Below are positions 6,180 to 14,439 of a stretch of DNA of 16,531 bases, in pieces (position 1 is the stretch's first letter; the number at the start of each line of letters is the position of its first letter). The DNA is taken from positions 1 through 16,531 of the forward strand of contig JAEZZE010000155.1 of the NCBI GenBank assembly GCA_023418755.1, written 5' to 3'. The notes beneath the pieces were generated by a model. It was not told the DNA's origin, did no database searches, and saw only the letters and a program-made list of their open reading frames with translations. Origin of the DNA: Bacillota bacterium. Its GTDB lineage: Bacteria > Bacillota > Bacilli > Paenibacillales > Paenibacillaceae. The position numbers were made by a program, and so were the translations under genes.

Positions 6180-6620
6180 TCAGCGGCTTTCCAGGATCAG
6201 CGTCACCGGCCCGTCGTTCACGAGCGACACGTCCATCATCGCCCCGAACTTGCCCGTCTCCACCCGCAGTCCCCGCGCGCGCAGCAGCTCGTTAAACTTG
6301 CCGTACAGAGCTTCGGCCGTCTCCGGCCTGGCCGCGCCCATGAAGTTCGGCCTGCGGCCTTTGCGGCAGTCGCCGTACAACGTAAATTGCGACACGGACA
6401 GTACGTCTCCTCCGACGTCTTCGAGGGACAGGTTCATCTTCCCGCCCTCGTCCTCGAAAATTCTCAAACCGGCCAGCTTGTCCGCCATCCAGGCCAAATC
6501 CTGCTCCCCGTCCTCCTGGCCGATTCCGACGAGCAGCAGCAGTCCCTTGCCTATTGCGCCGACGACTTCGCGATCAACGGTTACCTTGGCTTCGGATACC
6601 CGCTGCAATACGACTTTCAT
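6180..6620 (-). CDS. dtd: D-aminoacyl-tRNA deacylase
   Basis: Dtd hydrolyses D-aminoacyl-tRNAs (and mischarged Gly-tRNA-Ala), protecting translation from D-amino acids. The 146-residue length is typical. It starts MKVVLQRVSEAKVTVD and carries both signature motifs: SQFTLYGD (77-84), and NDGPVT (135-140) with the Gly-cisPro element that gives chiral selectivity. RIFEDEGGKMN (53-63) is also typical. ATG at 6620 has a GGAGGAAG-like site upstream and lies 28 nt after the rel stop, so the pair is cotranscribed. The rel-dtd order is conserved across many Firmicutes. Confidence 0.97.
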   Translation of the reverse strand: MKVVLQRVSEAKVTVDREVVGAIGKGLLLLVGIGQEDGEQDLAWMADKLAGLRIFEDEGGKMNLSLEDVGGDVLSVSQFTLYGDCRKGRRPNFMGAARPETAEALYGKFNELLRARGLRVETGKFGAMMDVSLVNDGPVTLILESR

Positions 6621-6648
6621 CTTCCCGCTTCCTCCGTCCCCGCCGCCG

Positions 6649-8844
6649 CTATTGCATCATCCGCTGCACGGAAAAAATATCTTTGACCCGCTTGATCTTG
6701 TCGACGACCGATTGCAAATGCTCCTTGTTGCGAATCAGAATCGTCATATGCATGATCGCCATCTTGTTTTTGTCCGAACGCCCGGACACCGCGGCGATAT
6801 TCGTCTTGCTCTCCGACACGGCCTGAAGCACTTCGTTCAGCAGTCCCCGGCGGTCGTGGCCCAAAATCTCGATTTCCACGCTGTAATTGGCGTCGACCGA
6901 CGATTCCCACTCGACCTCGATGACCCGCGCCGCTTCCTCCCCTTCTTCTCCGGTCGGAATGTTCGCGCAGTCCGTGCGGTGCACGGATACGCCCCGGCCT
7001 CTCGTAATATAGCCGATAATGTCGTCTCCCGGCACCGGATTGCAGCAGCGAGCGAAGCGAACGAGCAAATTGTCCACGCCTTTGACGCTGACTCCGTGCG
7101 AAGTCCGCTTCTTCTCGGCCGCCGAGGCGGAGGGCGCCTTCATCTCCTTGACTTCCGCGGTAAGCTGGATCTGCTGCGCCTCTTCCGCTTCCTTGCGCAG
7201 CTTCTCGGTCAACTTCGTGCAAATCTGGGCCGCCGTAATGCCGCCGAAGCCGATCGCCGACAGCATATCCTCCACGTCGTTAAACGTAAACTTCTTCGCC
7301 GCGTCCAGCAGCTTCTCGTCCGAAGTCCATTCGTGCGGCTCCAGGCCGAGCCTCCTCAGCTCCCGATCGAGCAGCTCGCGGCCTTTTTCGACGCTTTCCT
7401 CGCGTTTTTCCTTCTTGAACCATTGGCGGATTTTGCTTCTCGTATGGGAGGATTGGGCGATCTTGAGCCAATCCTGGCTCGGCCCGTAAGAGTGCTTGGA
7501 GGTTAATATCTCCACGATGTCGCCGGTTTTCAGCTTATGATCGAGCGGCACGATCCGGCCGTTGACCTTGGCGCCGATCGTCCGGTTCCCGACCTCGGTA
7601 TGAACCCGGTAGGCAAAATCCAGCGGCACCGAACCGGCGGGCAGCTCGAACACTTCGCCCTTGGGCGTGAACACGAACACCAGGTCGGTGAAAAAGTCCA
7701 TCTTGAGCGATTCCATGAACTCCGCCGCGTCGCGCGTTTCCTGCTGGAGCTCGATGATCTCGCGGAACCAGTTCATTTTCTCCCCGAAGCTGCCCGGAAC
7801 GACGCCCGCGGAATTGCCGTCCTTGTACGCCCAGTGCGCCGCGATCCCGAATTCGCTCGTTCTGTGCATCTCCCACGTGCGGATCTGCACCTCCGTCGGT
7901 TCGCCCGTCGACCCGACGATCGTCGTATGCAGCGACTGGTACATGTTCGCCTTCGGCATCGCGATATAATCCTTGAACCGGCCGGGCATCGGCTTCCACA
8001 GCGTATGGATGATTCCGAGCGTGGCGTAGCAATCCTTCACGTTGTCAACCAGAATCCGGATCGCCAGCAGGTCGTAGATCTCGTTGAATTGCTTGTTGCG
8101 CGACATCATTTTCTTGTAGACGCTATAGATATGTTTGGGACGCCCGGAAATATCGCCTTGGATGCCCATCTCCTCGAGCTTCTCGCGGATTTTGTCGATG
8201 AGCTCGGTAATGTGCTTCTCCCTTTCCGTCCGCTTCATCTTCATCAGATGGGCGATGCGGTAATATTGCTGCGGGTTGAGGAAGCGGAGCGCGATGTCCT
8301 CCATCTCCCACTTGATGGCGCTGATGCCGAGACGATGCGCGATCGGGCAGAAAATGTCCAGCGTCTCCTGCGCGATGCGCCGCTGGCTCTCCTCGGACTG
8401 AAACTTCAACGTGCGCATATTGTGCAGGCGATCGGCCAGCTTGATCAGGATGACGCGAATATCGTTGGCCATCGCCACGAACATTTTGCGATAGTTCTCG
8501 TTCTGCTGCTCTTCCTTGGAGCGGAACTGGATCCGCTCCAGCTTGGTCAAGCCGTCGACGAGTCCCGCCAGCGTCTCCCCGAACCGTTCGCGAAGATCGT
8601 CGAGCTTCACGTTCGTGTCTTCGACAACGTCGTGAAGCAGCGCCGCCATCACCGTAATGACGTCCATCTGCATCCCCATGCAGATTTCGGCCACGGCAAC
8701 CGGATGCAAAATATAAGGTTCACCGGATTTGCGAACTTGACCGCGGTGCGCTTCTTCGGCAAATTCGTAAGCTTCCCGGATTTTCTGCAAGTCTTGCTCT
8801 TTCATATAAGTAGATGCTTTCTCGAGAAGCAGCTCCATGCCCAT
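6649..8844 (-). CDS. relA: Bifunctional (p)ppGpp synthetase/hydrolase Rel
   Basis: A long RSH enzyme (731 residues) that makes and degrades (p)ppGpp on starved ribosomes. Order: HD hydrolase domain with LLHDVVEDT (69-77) and ADRLHN (137-142), synthetase domain with GRPKHIYSVYKKM (234-246) and GRFKDYIAMPKANMYQSLHT (288-307), TGS domain (about 387-450), helical region, Cys-containing ARCCNPVPGDDIIGY region, and C-terminal ACT domain. An intact HD pair plus RFKD (not the acidic motif of hydrolase-dead RelA) indicates both activities, as in the single Rel of Firmicutes. AAAGGA lies 7 nt before ATG at 8844. ATG at 8838 is an alternative. It is transcribed from its own promoter at 8931-8902 and followed by dtd. 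Confidence 0.97.
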   Translation of the reverse strand: MGMELLLEKASTYMKEQDLQKIREAYEFAEEAHRGQVRKSGEPYILHPVAVAEICMGMQMDVITVMAALLHDVVEDTNVKLDDLRERFGETLAGLVDGLTKLERIQFRSKEEQQNENYRKMFVAMANDIRVILIKLADRLHNMRTLKFQSEESQRRIAQETLDIFCPIAHRLGISAIKWEMEDIALRFLNPQQYYRIAHLMKMKRTEREKHITELIDKIREKLEEMGIQGDISGRPKHIYSVYKKMMSRNKQFNEIYDLLAIRILVDNVKDCYATLGIIHTLWKPMPGRFKDYIAMPKANMYQSLHTTIVGSTGEPTEVQIRTWEMHRTSEFGIAAHWAYKDGNSAGVVPGSFGEKMNWFREIIELQQETRDAAEFMESLKMDFFTDLVFVFTPKGEVFELPAGSVPLDFAYRVHTEVGNRTIGAKVNGRIVPLDHKLKTGDIVEILTSKHSYGPSQDWLKIAQSSHTRSKIRQWFKKEKREESVEKGRELLDRELRRLGLEPHEWTSDEKLLDAAKKFTFNDVEDMLSAIGFGGITAAQICTKLTEKLRKEAEEAQQIQLTAEVKEMKAPSASAAEKKRTSHGVSVKGVDNLLVRFARCCNPVPGDDIIGYITRGRGVSVHRTDCANIPTGEEGEEAARVIEVEWESSVDANYSVEIEILGHDRRGLLNEVLQAVSESKTNIAAVSGRSDKNKMAIMHMTILIRNKEHLQSVVDKIKRVKDIFSVQRMMQ

Positions 8845-8901
8845 GCCGAATTCCTTTCCGCCGGCGCCTTACGCCGGTATTCTCCCCAGAGTGTTGCTAC
8901 C

Positions 8902-8931
8902 ATTATGCCTCTTCGCGACGGGAATCGTCAA
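8902..8931 (-). promoter_or_regulatory. Sigma-A promoter of rel-dtd
   Basis: TTGACG (8931-8926), an 18-nt spacer and CATAAT (8907-8902) on the minus strand, about 58 nt upstream of the rel start. With the apt terminator upstream, it makes rel-dtd an independent unit. Confidence 0.75.
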
Positions 8932-8998
8932 CCTTGGCCGAGAGGCTTTAGTCCTAGATTCGCCCCTTCGCGGCAACCGTTTATGACAACCGGCGACG

Positions 8999-9096
8999 CA
9001 AGCAGAAACGCCTTCGGCGTCCTTTGGACGGAGCTTTTGCCGGAGACGATTAATAGAAGACAGAGGATTTTATCGTTTCCGAATCGCCAAAAAAAA
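8999..9096 (-). repeat. Dispersed roughly 100-bp element, copy 2
   Basis: Second copy of the element at 5237-5339, again starting on the minus strand at a terminator T-run. It keeps ATCGTCTCCGG, an AAAAGCTCC-like stretch, AGGACGCCGAAGGCGTTT and TGCTTG. The ACGAT...ATCGT pair of copy 1 is retained in shortened form (near 9046-9076). It fills most of the 300-bp gap between apt and rel. Confidence 0.6.
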
Positions 9097-9133
9097 GACG
9101 CTCGCGTTCGGCGAATTGCCGATGGAGCGTCTT
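9089..9133 (-). terminator. Terminator of apt
   Basis: AAGACGCTC (9133-9125) pairs with GAGCGTCTT (9103-9095). An inner CGGC/GCCG pair caps the arm and eight T follow on the minus strand. It begins 23 nt after the apt stop and is a strong intrinsic terminator. Confidence 0.93.
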
Positions 9134-9155
9134 CCCGTCCGCGCGGAACGCGGGA

Positions 9156-9668
9156 TTAGTAAGTGACGAGCGAGGCGACGTCGATTCCGCCCAGCTTATC
9201 TCGTCCGTTCAAATAGCTCAATTCGATGAGAAACGCGGCGCCTACGATTTCACCGCCAAGCTGATCGATCAGGCCGATCGTCGTGGAGATCGTGCCGCCC
9301 GTGGCCAGCAGATCGTCGGCGATCAGAATTTTCTGGCCCGGCTTGATCGCGTCGCTGTGAATGGCCAAGCGGTCTTTGCCGTATTCCAGGTCGTAAGCCG
9401 CCTCCACCGTCTCCCCCGGAAGCTTGCCGCTCTTGCGGATCGGCACGAAGCCTACGCCTAATGCGAGCGCGAGCGGAGCCCCGATGACGAAGCCTCGCGC
9501 CTCCGGTCCCGCGATCAGGTCGATTTGTTTGTCCTTAACGAGCTCCTTGAGCGCGTCGATGGCAGCGCGGTAGGCTTGCCCGTCCTTCAGCAGCGTCGTG
9601 ATATCCTTGAACCGGATGCCAGGCTGGGGAAAATCGGGGATGACGCGGATGTAGTCTTTGAAATTCAC
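9156..9668 (-). CDS. apt: Adenine phosphoribosyltransferase
   Basis: Apt salvages adenine by joining it to PRPP to give AMP in the cytoplasm. The 170-residue length is typical. It shows IPDFPQPGIRFKDITTLL (10-27), AGPEARGF (53-60) and the PRPP loop ILIADDLLATGGT (114-126). The start is GTG at 9668 with AAAGGAG 11 nt upstream, and the N-terminus MNFKDYIRVIPDFP aligns with known Apt starts. It lies between recJ and rel as in Bacillus, but here a terminator separates it from rel, and a 376-bp gap with its own promoter-like site separates it from recJ. Purine salvage next to (p)ppGpp metabolism is a recurrent pairing. Confidence 0.97.
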   Translation of the reverse strand: MNFKDYIRVIPDFPQPGIRFKDITTLLKDGQAYRAAIDALKELVKDKQIDLIAGPEARGFVIGAPLALALGVGFVPIRKSGKLPGETVEAAYDLEYGKDRLAIHSDAIKPGQKILIADDLLATGGTISTTIGLIDQLGGEIVGAAFLIELSYLNGRDKLGGIDVASLVTY

Positions 9669-9957
9669 GAATAATCAAACTCCTTTATAGAGGTCGTTCA
9701 AAAAGGCCGATTTTGATCACGAAGCGGTACAAGAAGAGAATACGACGTCGAATCTTGAATTCGGCCGGCTCTTCCGGTACTCGGTAGGTTCGACTACGTT
9801 TTACGATCGTTCCTCATCCCCGGTCTTCATCCAACCTTCCCGGATGCATGGGCGAGCAGTCGCCGTCAGGCGAACGACCGGCCCCGGTGCTGAAAATCGA
9901 ACTTTCTGAAACACGACTTGCAGGCATAAAACGGATTCGTTCGAGTTCACGAGTAGC
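9669..9957 (-). other. Long structured apt leader
   Basis: About 290 nt separate the likely start site from the apt start codon. On the minus strand CCGGTC (9881-9876) and GACCGG (9825-9820) enclose two small hairpins, TCGCC/GGCGA (9873-9860) and CATCC/GGATG (9845-9828), which would make a three-way junction. Further on, CCGG-AAGAG-CCGG forms another hairpin. No T-run terminator or known riboswitch consensus is visible. A 37-codon frame inside has no ribosome site. The region may be a regulatory leader or merely untranslated. Confidence 0.35.
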
Positions 9958-9987
9958 ATTATACACTTTTTGATCGGCCTTTGGCTA
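9958..9987 (-). promoter_or_regulatory. Likely promoter of apt
   Basis: A perfect TATAAT (9963-9958) on the minus strand has a weak -35, TAGCCA (9987-9982), 18 nt upstream. It falls in the recJ-apt gap, so apt can be expressed independently of recJ. Read-through from recJ is also possible because no intrinsic terminator with a T-run follows recJ. Confidence 0.5.
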
Positions 9988-10044
9988 GCGCCGCGTTCGA
10001 GCTTTCTAACTCAAGGGCTCCGTTCCCCGGGAACTTCCCTCATA

Positions 10045-12486
10045 TTAGCCGACGCCATGACAGGTCGCCATCCAGCTCTTCAGTTCCTCCGTCGACATCT
10101 CCGCCAAACCTCTCAAAGCGGCTTGTTCCTTCGCTTTGCGATAACGGGCCGATTCGTCGAGCTCCTTGCGCGGCGGATTGGCGACCACTCTGCGCGCGAC
10201 GCCGTCCGCGGCGATAAAGCCGAGCTCGATGAACGCTTCGTGCATCATCCGGACCGTGGCCAGCGGCCAGCCGACGGCCTCCGCCGTCTCCCGTAAGAAA
10301 CCGTCCGGGCTATCCAGCCAGCTCCCCCGCTTGCGGCACATCTTGTAGACTTCCGCAAAATGCTCCCGACCCGGAAACGCGCCTCCCCTTTCGGCAGCGG
10401 GCCGGTTTTCCCGCGCCGCGCCTTCGGGCGCGAATACCGTCACCCGCTCCAGTCCGCGCTCCGGGAGTAGCCAGCTTTTGAGCATTCCCGCTTCATGCTC
10501 CTCCTTCGGCAGCCCCGCAAGGACGAGATGGCGCGGCTCGGCCGGGAGCCCGCCGCTATCCTCGAATGCCGCCGCGGCGATCTCGGACGAAGCGTCCGCA
10601 ACGGACGCCGTTCCGTACATGCCTAGCGGGATGCCCGCCGTACCCGCGCGGCGGACGGCTTCGAGGTACAGGGATTTCGAAGCGCAGACGACGGCAAGCC
10701 CGTCTTGCTCCTCGGCGACCAGTCGTTCCAGCGCCGCCCATGGATTGCGTTCGGCGCGACGGTCGTTCACGAACAGATGGCGCGAGCGGAAATCCTGGAA
10801 CGTCATCTGAGTCTTCCGGTTTCCGTTCCATTCGTTGACGCCCAGCTCGCCCAGCAGATCGACGCGCATTCCCGGCGCCATCCTATCCCGCTGCGGTCCC
10901 ATTCCGAACGCGACCACCTCGAGCGATCGGCCCGCCTGCTCGACCGTTAATCTTAAATGCTTGTCTTCCTTCCCCATCGTCCGGCATTCCTTGACGACGA
11001 CATCCTGCAGAACGACGCGGGGAGTCGGATTTCCGTTGCCGAACGGCTCCAGCGCCGACAGCCCATCGACGGCCCGCAAAGTGACGTCTTCCAACGAGAC
11101 GCACAGATCGACGCGCCGCTTCGGCTGCCAATCCTCGTCCGTCAGCCGCTCCCCCGCGATTCGGTCGAGCCGCTCTCCCAGCTCCGCAACGTTGTCGGAT
11201 CTCAATGTCATTCCCGCAGCGGCTTGATGACCGCCGTAATGCTCGAGCAGATCGGCGCAATCCGTCAACGCGGCATACAGGTCGAATCCTTCGATCGAGC
11301 GCGCCGAGCCTTTGCACAGCCCCGTCTCCTCGTCGATTGCGAGAATAACGGCCGGGCGGTAATAACGCTCCACCAGCTTGGAGGCGACAAGCCCGGCGAT
11401 GCCGGCGTTCCACCCTTCTTTCGCCAGAACGATCGCCCGTCTCGGCTTTTCCCCGTCCGCTGCGCGCAGTTTGAGCCACATCTCGTTCGCTTCGGCCGTC
11501 GTCCGCTCGACCAGGTCCTGTCGGGCCGCGTTCAACCGATCCAGCTCCGACGCGTACGACTCCGCTTCCGCTTCGCTTGCCGCCGACAGCAGCTTCACCG
11601 CGCTGTCGGCATGCTCGAGCCGTCCTCCGGCGTTCAGACGCGGAGCTAGGGAGAAACCGATTCGGCCGCTGGAGACGTCCCCGATATCGAAACCCGCGGC
11701 TCTGGCCAGCGCCCGAATGCCCGCCGGAGGCGATTGGCGCAATCGCTCCAGGCCGAGCCGGGCGATAATCCGATTCTCTCCCGTTAGGGGCATCAGATCC
11801 GCTATCGTTCCGATCGCCGCCAAGTCCGCGTACTCCGGCACCGGCCGGCCGAGCATCGCATGCGCCAGCTTGAACGCAACGCCCGCCCCGCACAGTCCTT
11901 TGAACGGGTAAGGACAATCCTTCTGCTTCGGATTGACGAGAGCGACGGCCTCGGCCGGAAGCCGTTCGGGCGGCTCATGGTGGTCGGTGACCACGACGTC
12001 GATGCCGAGGGTTGCCGCATAGGCAATCTGCTCGACCGCGCTGATGCCGTTGTCCACCGTAATCAGCAGACGAACGCCCGCCGCGGCGGCCAAATCGAGA
12101 GCGGCGTTGTTCAGCCCGTAACCTTCGCGGCTTCTATGGGGGATGTAGGTATCGAAGCTGGCGCCCAGCTCCGTCAACAAGCGGATCATCAGCGCGGTCG
12201 AAGTGACGCCGTCGGCGTCGTAATCGCCGTAGACGCGGATGCGTTCCCCTTCGCGGGCGGCGCGTCCGATCCGGTCTGCCGCTTCCGCCATGCCTTTCAT
12301 GAGATAGGGGTCCAGCAGCTCTTCGATTGACGGATTCAGGAAAGCGCGCGCTTCTTCGGGCGAGCTTCGCTCCCGTCCCGCCAGCACGCCGGCGACAAGC
12401 CGGCCGAGGCCCAGCTCGGCCATCAGCTCGTTCTCCCGCTCCGTCGCCGGTCGCGGCATATCCCATCTATACTTCGATTTGATCAT
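10045..12486 (-). CDS. recJ: Single-stranded-DNA-specific 5'-3' exonuclease RecJ
   Basis: RecJ degrades single-stranded DNA in recombination and base-excision or mismatch repair. The 813-residue protein has the DHH-family motifs YGDYDADGVTST (86-97), VDNG (144-147), TDHHEPP (167-173) and GTIAD (226-230), then the DHHA1 domain with GGHQAAAGM (418-426), an OB-fold segment (about 455-560) and the extra C-terminal domain found in Firmicute RecJ, which makes it longer than the roughly 570-residue Gram-negative enzyme. All metal-binding Asp/His residues I can identify are present. ATG at 12486 has GGAAGGA about 11 nt upstream. It follows the CDF transporter gene, with a strong hairpin in the gap. 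Confidence 0.96.
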   Translation of the reverse strand: MIKSKYRWDMPRPATERENELMAELGLGRLVAGVLAGRERSSPEEARAFLNPSIEELLDPYLMKGMAEAADRIGRAAREGERIRVYGDYDADGVTSTALMIRLLTELGASFDTYIPHRSREGYGLNNAALDLAAAAGVRLLITVDNGISAVEQIAYAATLGIDVVVTDHHEPPERLPAEAVALVNPKQKDCPYPFKGLCGAGVAFKLAHAMLGRPVPEYADLAAIGTIADLMPLTGENRIIARLGLERLRQSPPAGIRALARAAGFDIGDVSSGRIGFSLAPRLNAGGRLEHADSAVKLLSAASEAEAESYASELDRLNAARQDLVERTTAEANEMWLKLRAADGEKPRRAIVLAKEGWNAGIAGLVASKLVERYYRPAVILAIDEETGLCKGSARSIEGFDLYAALTDCADLLEHYGGHQAAAGMTLRSDNVAELGERLDRIAGERLTDEDWQPKRRVDLCVSLEDVTLRAVDGLSALEPFGNGNPTPRVVLQDVVVKECRTMGKEDKHLRLTVEQAGRSLEVVAFGMGPQRDRMAPGMRVDLLGELGVNEWNGNRKTQMTFQDFRSRHLFVNDRRAERNPWAALERLVAEEQDGLAVVCASKSLYLEAVRRAGTAGIPLGMYGTASVADASSEIAAAAFEDSGGLPAEPRHLVLAGLPKEEHEAGMLKSWLLPERGLERVTVFAPEGAARENRPAAERGGAFPGREHFAEVYKMCRKRGSWLDSPDGFLRETAEAVGWPLATVRMMHEAFIELGFIAADGVARRVVANPPRKELDESARYRKAKEQAALRGLAEMSTEELKSWMATCHGVG

Positions 12487-12529
12487 AATGCCCGTCTTCC
12501 TTCCCGGATTCCTCGCGTGAACGGCGAAA

Positions 12530-12559
12530 CGATCCGCCGCCCAAGCCGGCGGCGGATCG
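12530..12559 (-). terminator. Strong hairpin between CDF transporter gene and recJ
   Basis: CGATCCGCCGC and its complement (12530-12540, 12549-12559) form an 11-bp GC-rich stem around an 8-nt loop, starting 11 nt after the transporter stop. On the minus strand only TTTCGCC follows, so it is a weak or partial terminator that could reduce rather than block recJ transcription. Confidence 0.5.
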
Positions 12560-12570
12560 CAAGTCGCGTT

Positions 12571-13509
12571 TCATTGAAGCAATGAGGACAGCTCTTCCTC
12601 GTGATGATTCGATTTATAAGGATAGCCGGGATCATACGGCTGCACCTTCACGTTCACGTCCATAACGTGCAAAAAACGCTTGGTCAGCATGCGCCGAACC
12701 CGGTTCGCGACGTCCTGGCCTTCGAATACGCTGATGCGCGGATTCACGCGAATGGAAACGTCCAGCACGATATAATGCCCGCGCTCTCGCGCCTTTACCT
12801 CGTCCACCGCAACGACGCCTTCGATTCTTTTCACGGCTTCCAGCAACGTTTGCACGTCGGATTCGTCGATCGAGCAGCGGTTCGAAGCGCGAACGACGTC
12901 CGCGACCATCCGGCAGCCCATGCGAATGACGAATACCGAAACGACGAGCCCTGCCGCCGGATCGAGCACGTACAGGAACGGCATGTCGTACCAGGAACCG
13001 ACGACGGCCCCCGACGTGCCGACAAGCGCGGTCAGCGAAGCGAAGATGTCCGAGCGGTTGTCGCCGGCCCTGTCGCCGCGCATGCCGCGGCGAGAGTCGC
13101 ATCTGCGCTTATAGCGAACAAGCGCCTCCCGGGCTCCGATGCCCGCGGCAATTACGATCACCGCGCCTACCCCCGGCGCTTCTTCGGTTCCGACGGCGAC
13201 CGTTCGAATCGACGATACGCCCATCTCAAGACCGGCGACGAGCAGAATCGCCGAGAGCACGATTGCCGCGATCGATTCCGGCTGCCGCCCCGTGCCCTGC
13301 GGGTTCGGATCGAGCCTGGCCTTGCGCAAGCCCAAGTAAGCGGTGAACGTGCCCGCGCAATCGGCCGCCGAATGGCAAGCGTCCGCCAGCAGCGCTTTGC
13401 TTCCCGTCAGCCAGCCGACGGAGCCTTTCACGATAAAAATGCCGAGCAGCCCCCACACGGAAACCAGGGAGCCGCGTTCCGCGGCAAGGGAACGTTTAAC
13501 CATAGCCAC
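12571..13509 (-). CDS. Cation diffusion facilitator (CDF) family transporter
   Basis: A 312-residue inner-membrane antiporter predicted to export divalent metal ions for protons. Several hydrophobic helices span about 15-200, and the cytosolic C-terminal domain (about 210-295) has the ferredoxin-like CDF fold. Family signatures are LLADACHSAAD (40-50), giving H46 and D50, and GDNRSDIFASL (149-159), giving D150 and D154, where many family members have His at the first of these two positions. The metal specificity is therefore uncertain. A basic and acidic tail follows. GTG at 13509 (AAAGGGGG five nt upstream) or ATG at 13503 could be the start. It lies 21 nt after secF and is likely cotranscribed. 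A CDF gene here is an insertion relative to the B. subtilis order. Confidence 0.9.
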   Translation of the reverse strand: MAMVKRSLAAERGSLVSVWGLLGIFIVKGSVGWLTGSKALLADACHSAADCAGTFTAYLGLRKARLDPNPQGTGRQPESIAAIVLSAILLVAGLEMGVSSIRTVAVGTEEAPGVGAVIVIAAGIGAREALVRYKRRCDSRRGMRGDRAGDNRSDIFASLTALVGTSGAVVGSWYDMPFLYVLDPAAGLVVSVFVIRMGCRMVADVVRASNRCSIDESDVQTLLEAVKRIEGVVAVDEVKARERGHYIVLDVSIRVNPRISVFEGQDVANRVRRMLTKRFLHVMDVNVKVQPYDPGYPYKSNHHEEELSSLLQ

Positions 13510-13530
13510 TGAAGCCCCCTTTCCCGCCGA

Positions 13531-14439
13531 TTACGTCGTGCTTTGCGGTTTAACGGCTACCTTTTTCAACGGTTCCTTCTTCTTAAAGTACAGCCATACC
13601 TGGCTTGCGATGAAAATCGAGGAATAGGCTCCGCTGGCCAAACCGATGATGATCGCCAGCGAGAACAGCTTGATCGATTGCCCGCCGAACGCGAACAAGC
13701 AGATCGCCGCGATCAATACGGTAACGACGGTATTGATCGAACGCGCCAACGTTTGCCAAATGCTGTCGTTCACCAGTTTTTCCAGATCCGCATGACTCTT
13801 GATTTTGGCGAAGCGCAGATTTTCCCGGATCCGGTCGAAAATAACGACCGTATCGTTGATCGAATACCCGATAATCGTCAGCACGGCCAGAATAAACGGC
13901 AGATTGACCTCGAGCCGGAAAATCGAAAACACGCAAATGACGAACAAGGCATCGTAGACCGTGGACACGATCGCGCCGACCGAGAAACGCCACTCGAAGC
14001 GGATGACGATGTAGAGCATGATTCCCAGGCTGGCGACCGCCATCCCGATCAGGGCGTTCCTCTCCTGCTCTTTGGCGATATCCACGTCCACGATATTGAT
14101 TTCGAACGAGGCATCCGGATCCAGCTTCGCGGCGAATTCTTCTTTGAACTGTCTTTCCTGCTGTTCGTTCAGCGCCGTTTTGAAACGGATCGATTCCCTG
14201 TTCTCGCCGGATGCCAGCGAGTAGTCTCCAAGATTCTGTTCGTTCAAAAAGGATTTGAGCTGGGTTTGCTCCAGCTTCTTGGTCGTCGTCACGTCCACGG
14301 ACGTTCCCGAGCTGAAGTCGATGCCGTAGTTCAATCCGAACACGCCGAGCGCGATCAAGCCGATGAGCAATATCGCGGCGGAGATCGTAAGGAAAATACG
14401 GCTGGATTTGACGAAGTCGAATTTCCGTTTAGAGCGCAC
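13531..14439 (-). CDS. secF: Protein translocase subunit SecF
   Basis: SecF works with SecD and the SecYEG channel, using the proton gradient to help pull exported proteins across the membrane. The 302-residue protein has an N-terminal membrane helix (about 15-35), the LNYGIDFSSG element (36-45), an extracytoplasmic domain (about 45-125) and five more helices with the conserved GYSINDTVVIFDRIREN. It begins with GTG at 14439, overlapping the end of secD by 11 nt, with GGAGAG 8 nt upstream, so translation is likely coupled. It is separate from secD, unlike the fused SecDF of B. subtilis. Confidence 0.96.
   Translation of the reverse strand: MRSKRKFDFVKSSRIFLTISAAILLIGLIALGVFGLNYGIDFSSGTSVDVTTTKKLEQTQLKSFLNEQNLGDYSLASGENRESIRFKTALNEQQERQFKEEFAAKLDPDASFEINIVDVDIAKEQERNALIGMAVASLGIMLYIVIRFEWRFSVGAIVSTVYDALFVICVFSIFRLEVNLPFILAVLTIIGYSINDTVVIFDRIRENLRFAKIKSHADLEKLVNDSIWQTLARSINTVVTVLIAAICLFAFGGQSIKLFSLAIIIGLASGAYSSIFIASQVWLYFKKKEPLKKVAVKPQSTT

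Noticed and set aside
6082..9159. Long plus-strand frames of 474 and 540 codons opposite dtd, rel and the apt-rel gap
   Set aside because: They are antisense shadows of rel and dtd. No family features or ribosome sites were seen.
9815..9928. 37-codon minus-strand frame in the apt leader
   Set aside because: No Shine-Dalgarno before its ATG, and it crosses the predicted stems. A leader peptide cannot be supported.
9903..9943. CGAAC and GTTCG as a possible PurR box pair upstream of apt
   Set aside because: The spacing is too large and the flanking bases do not fit the known PurBox pattern.
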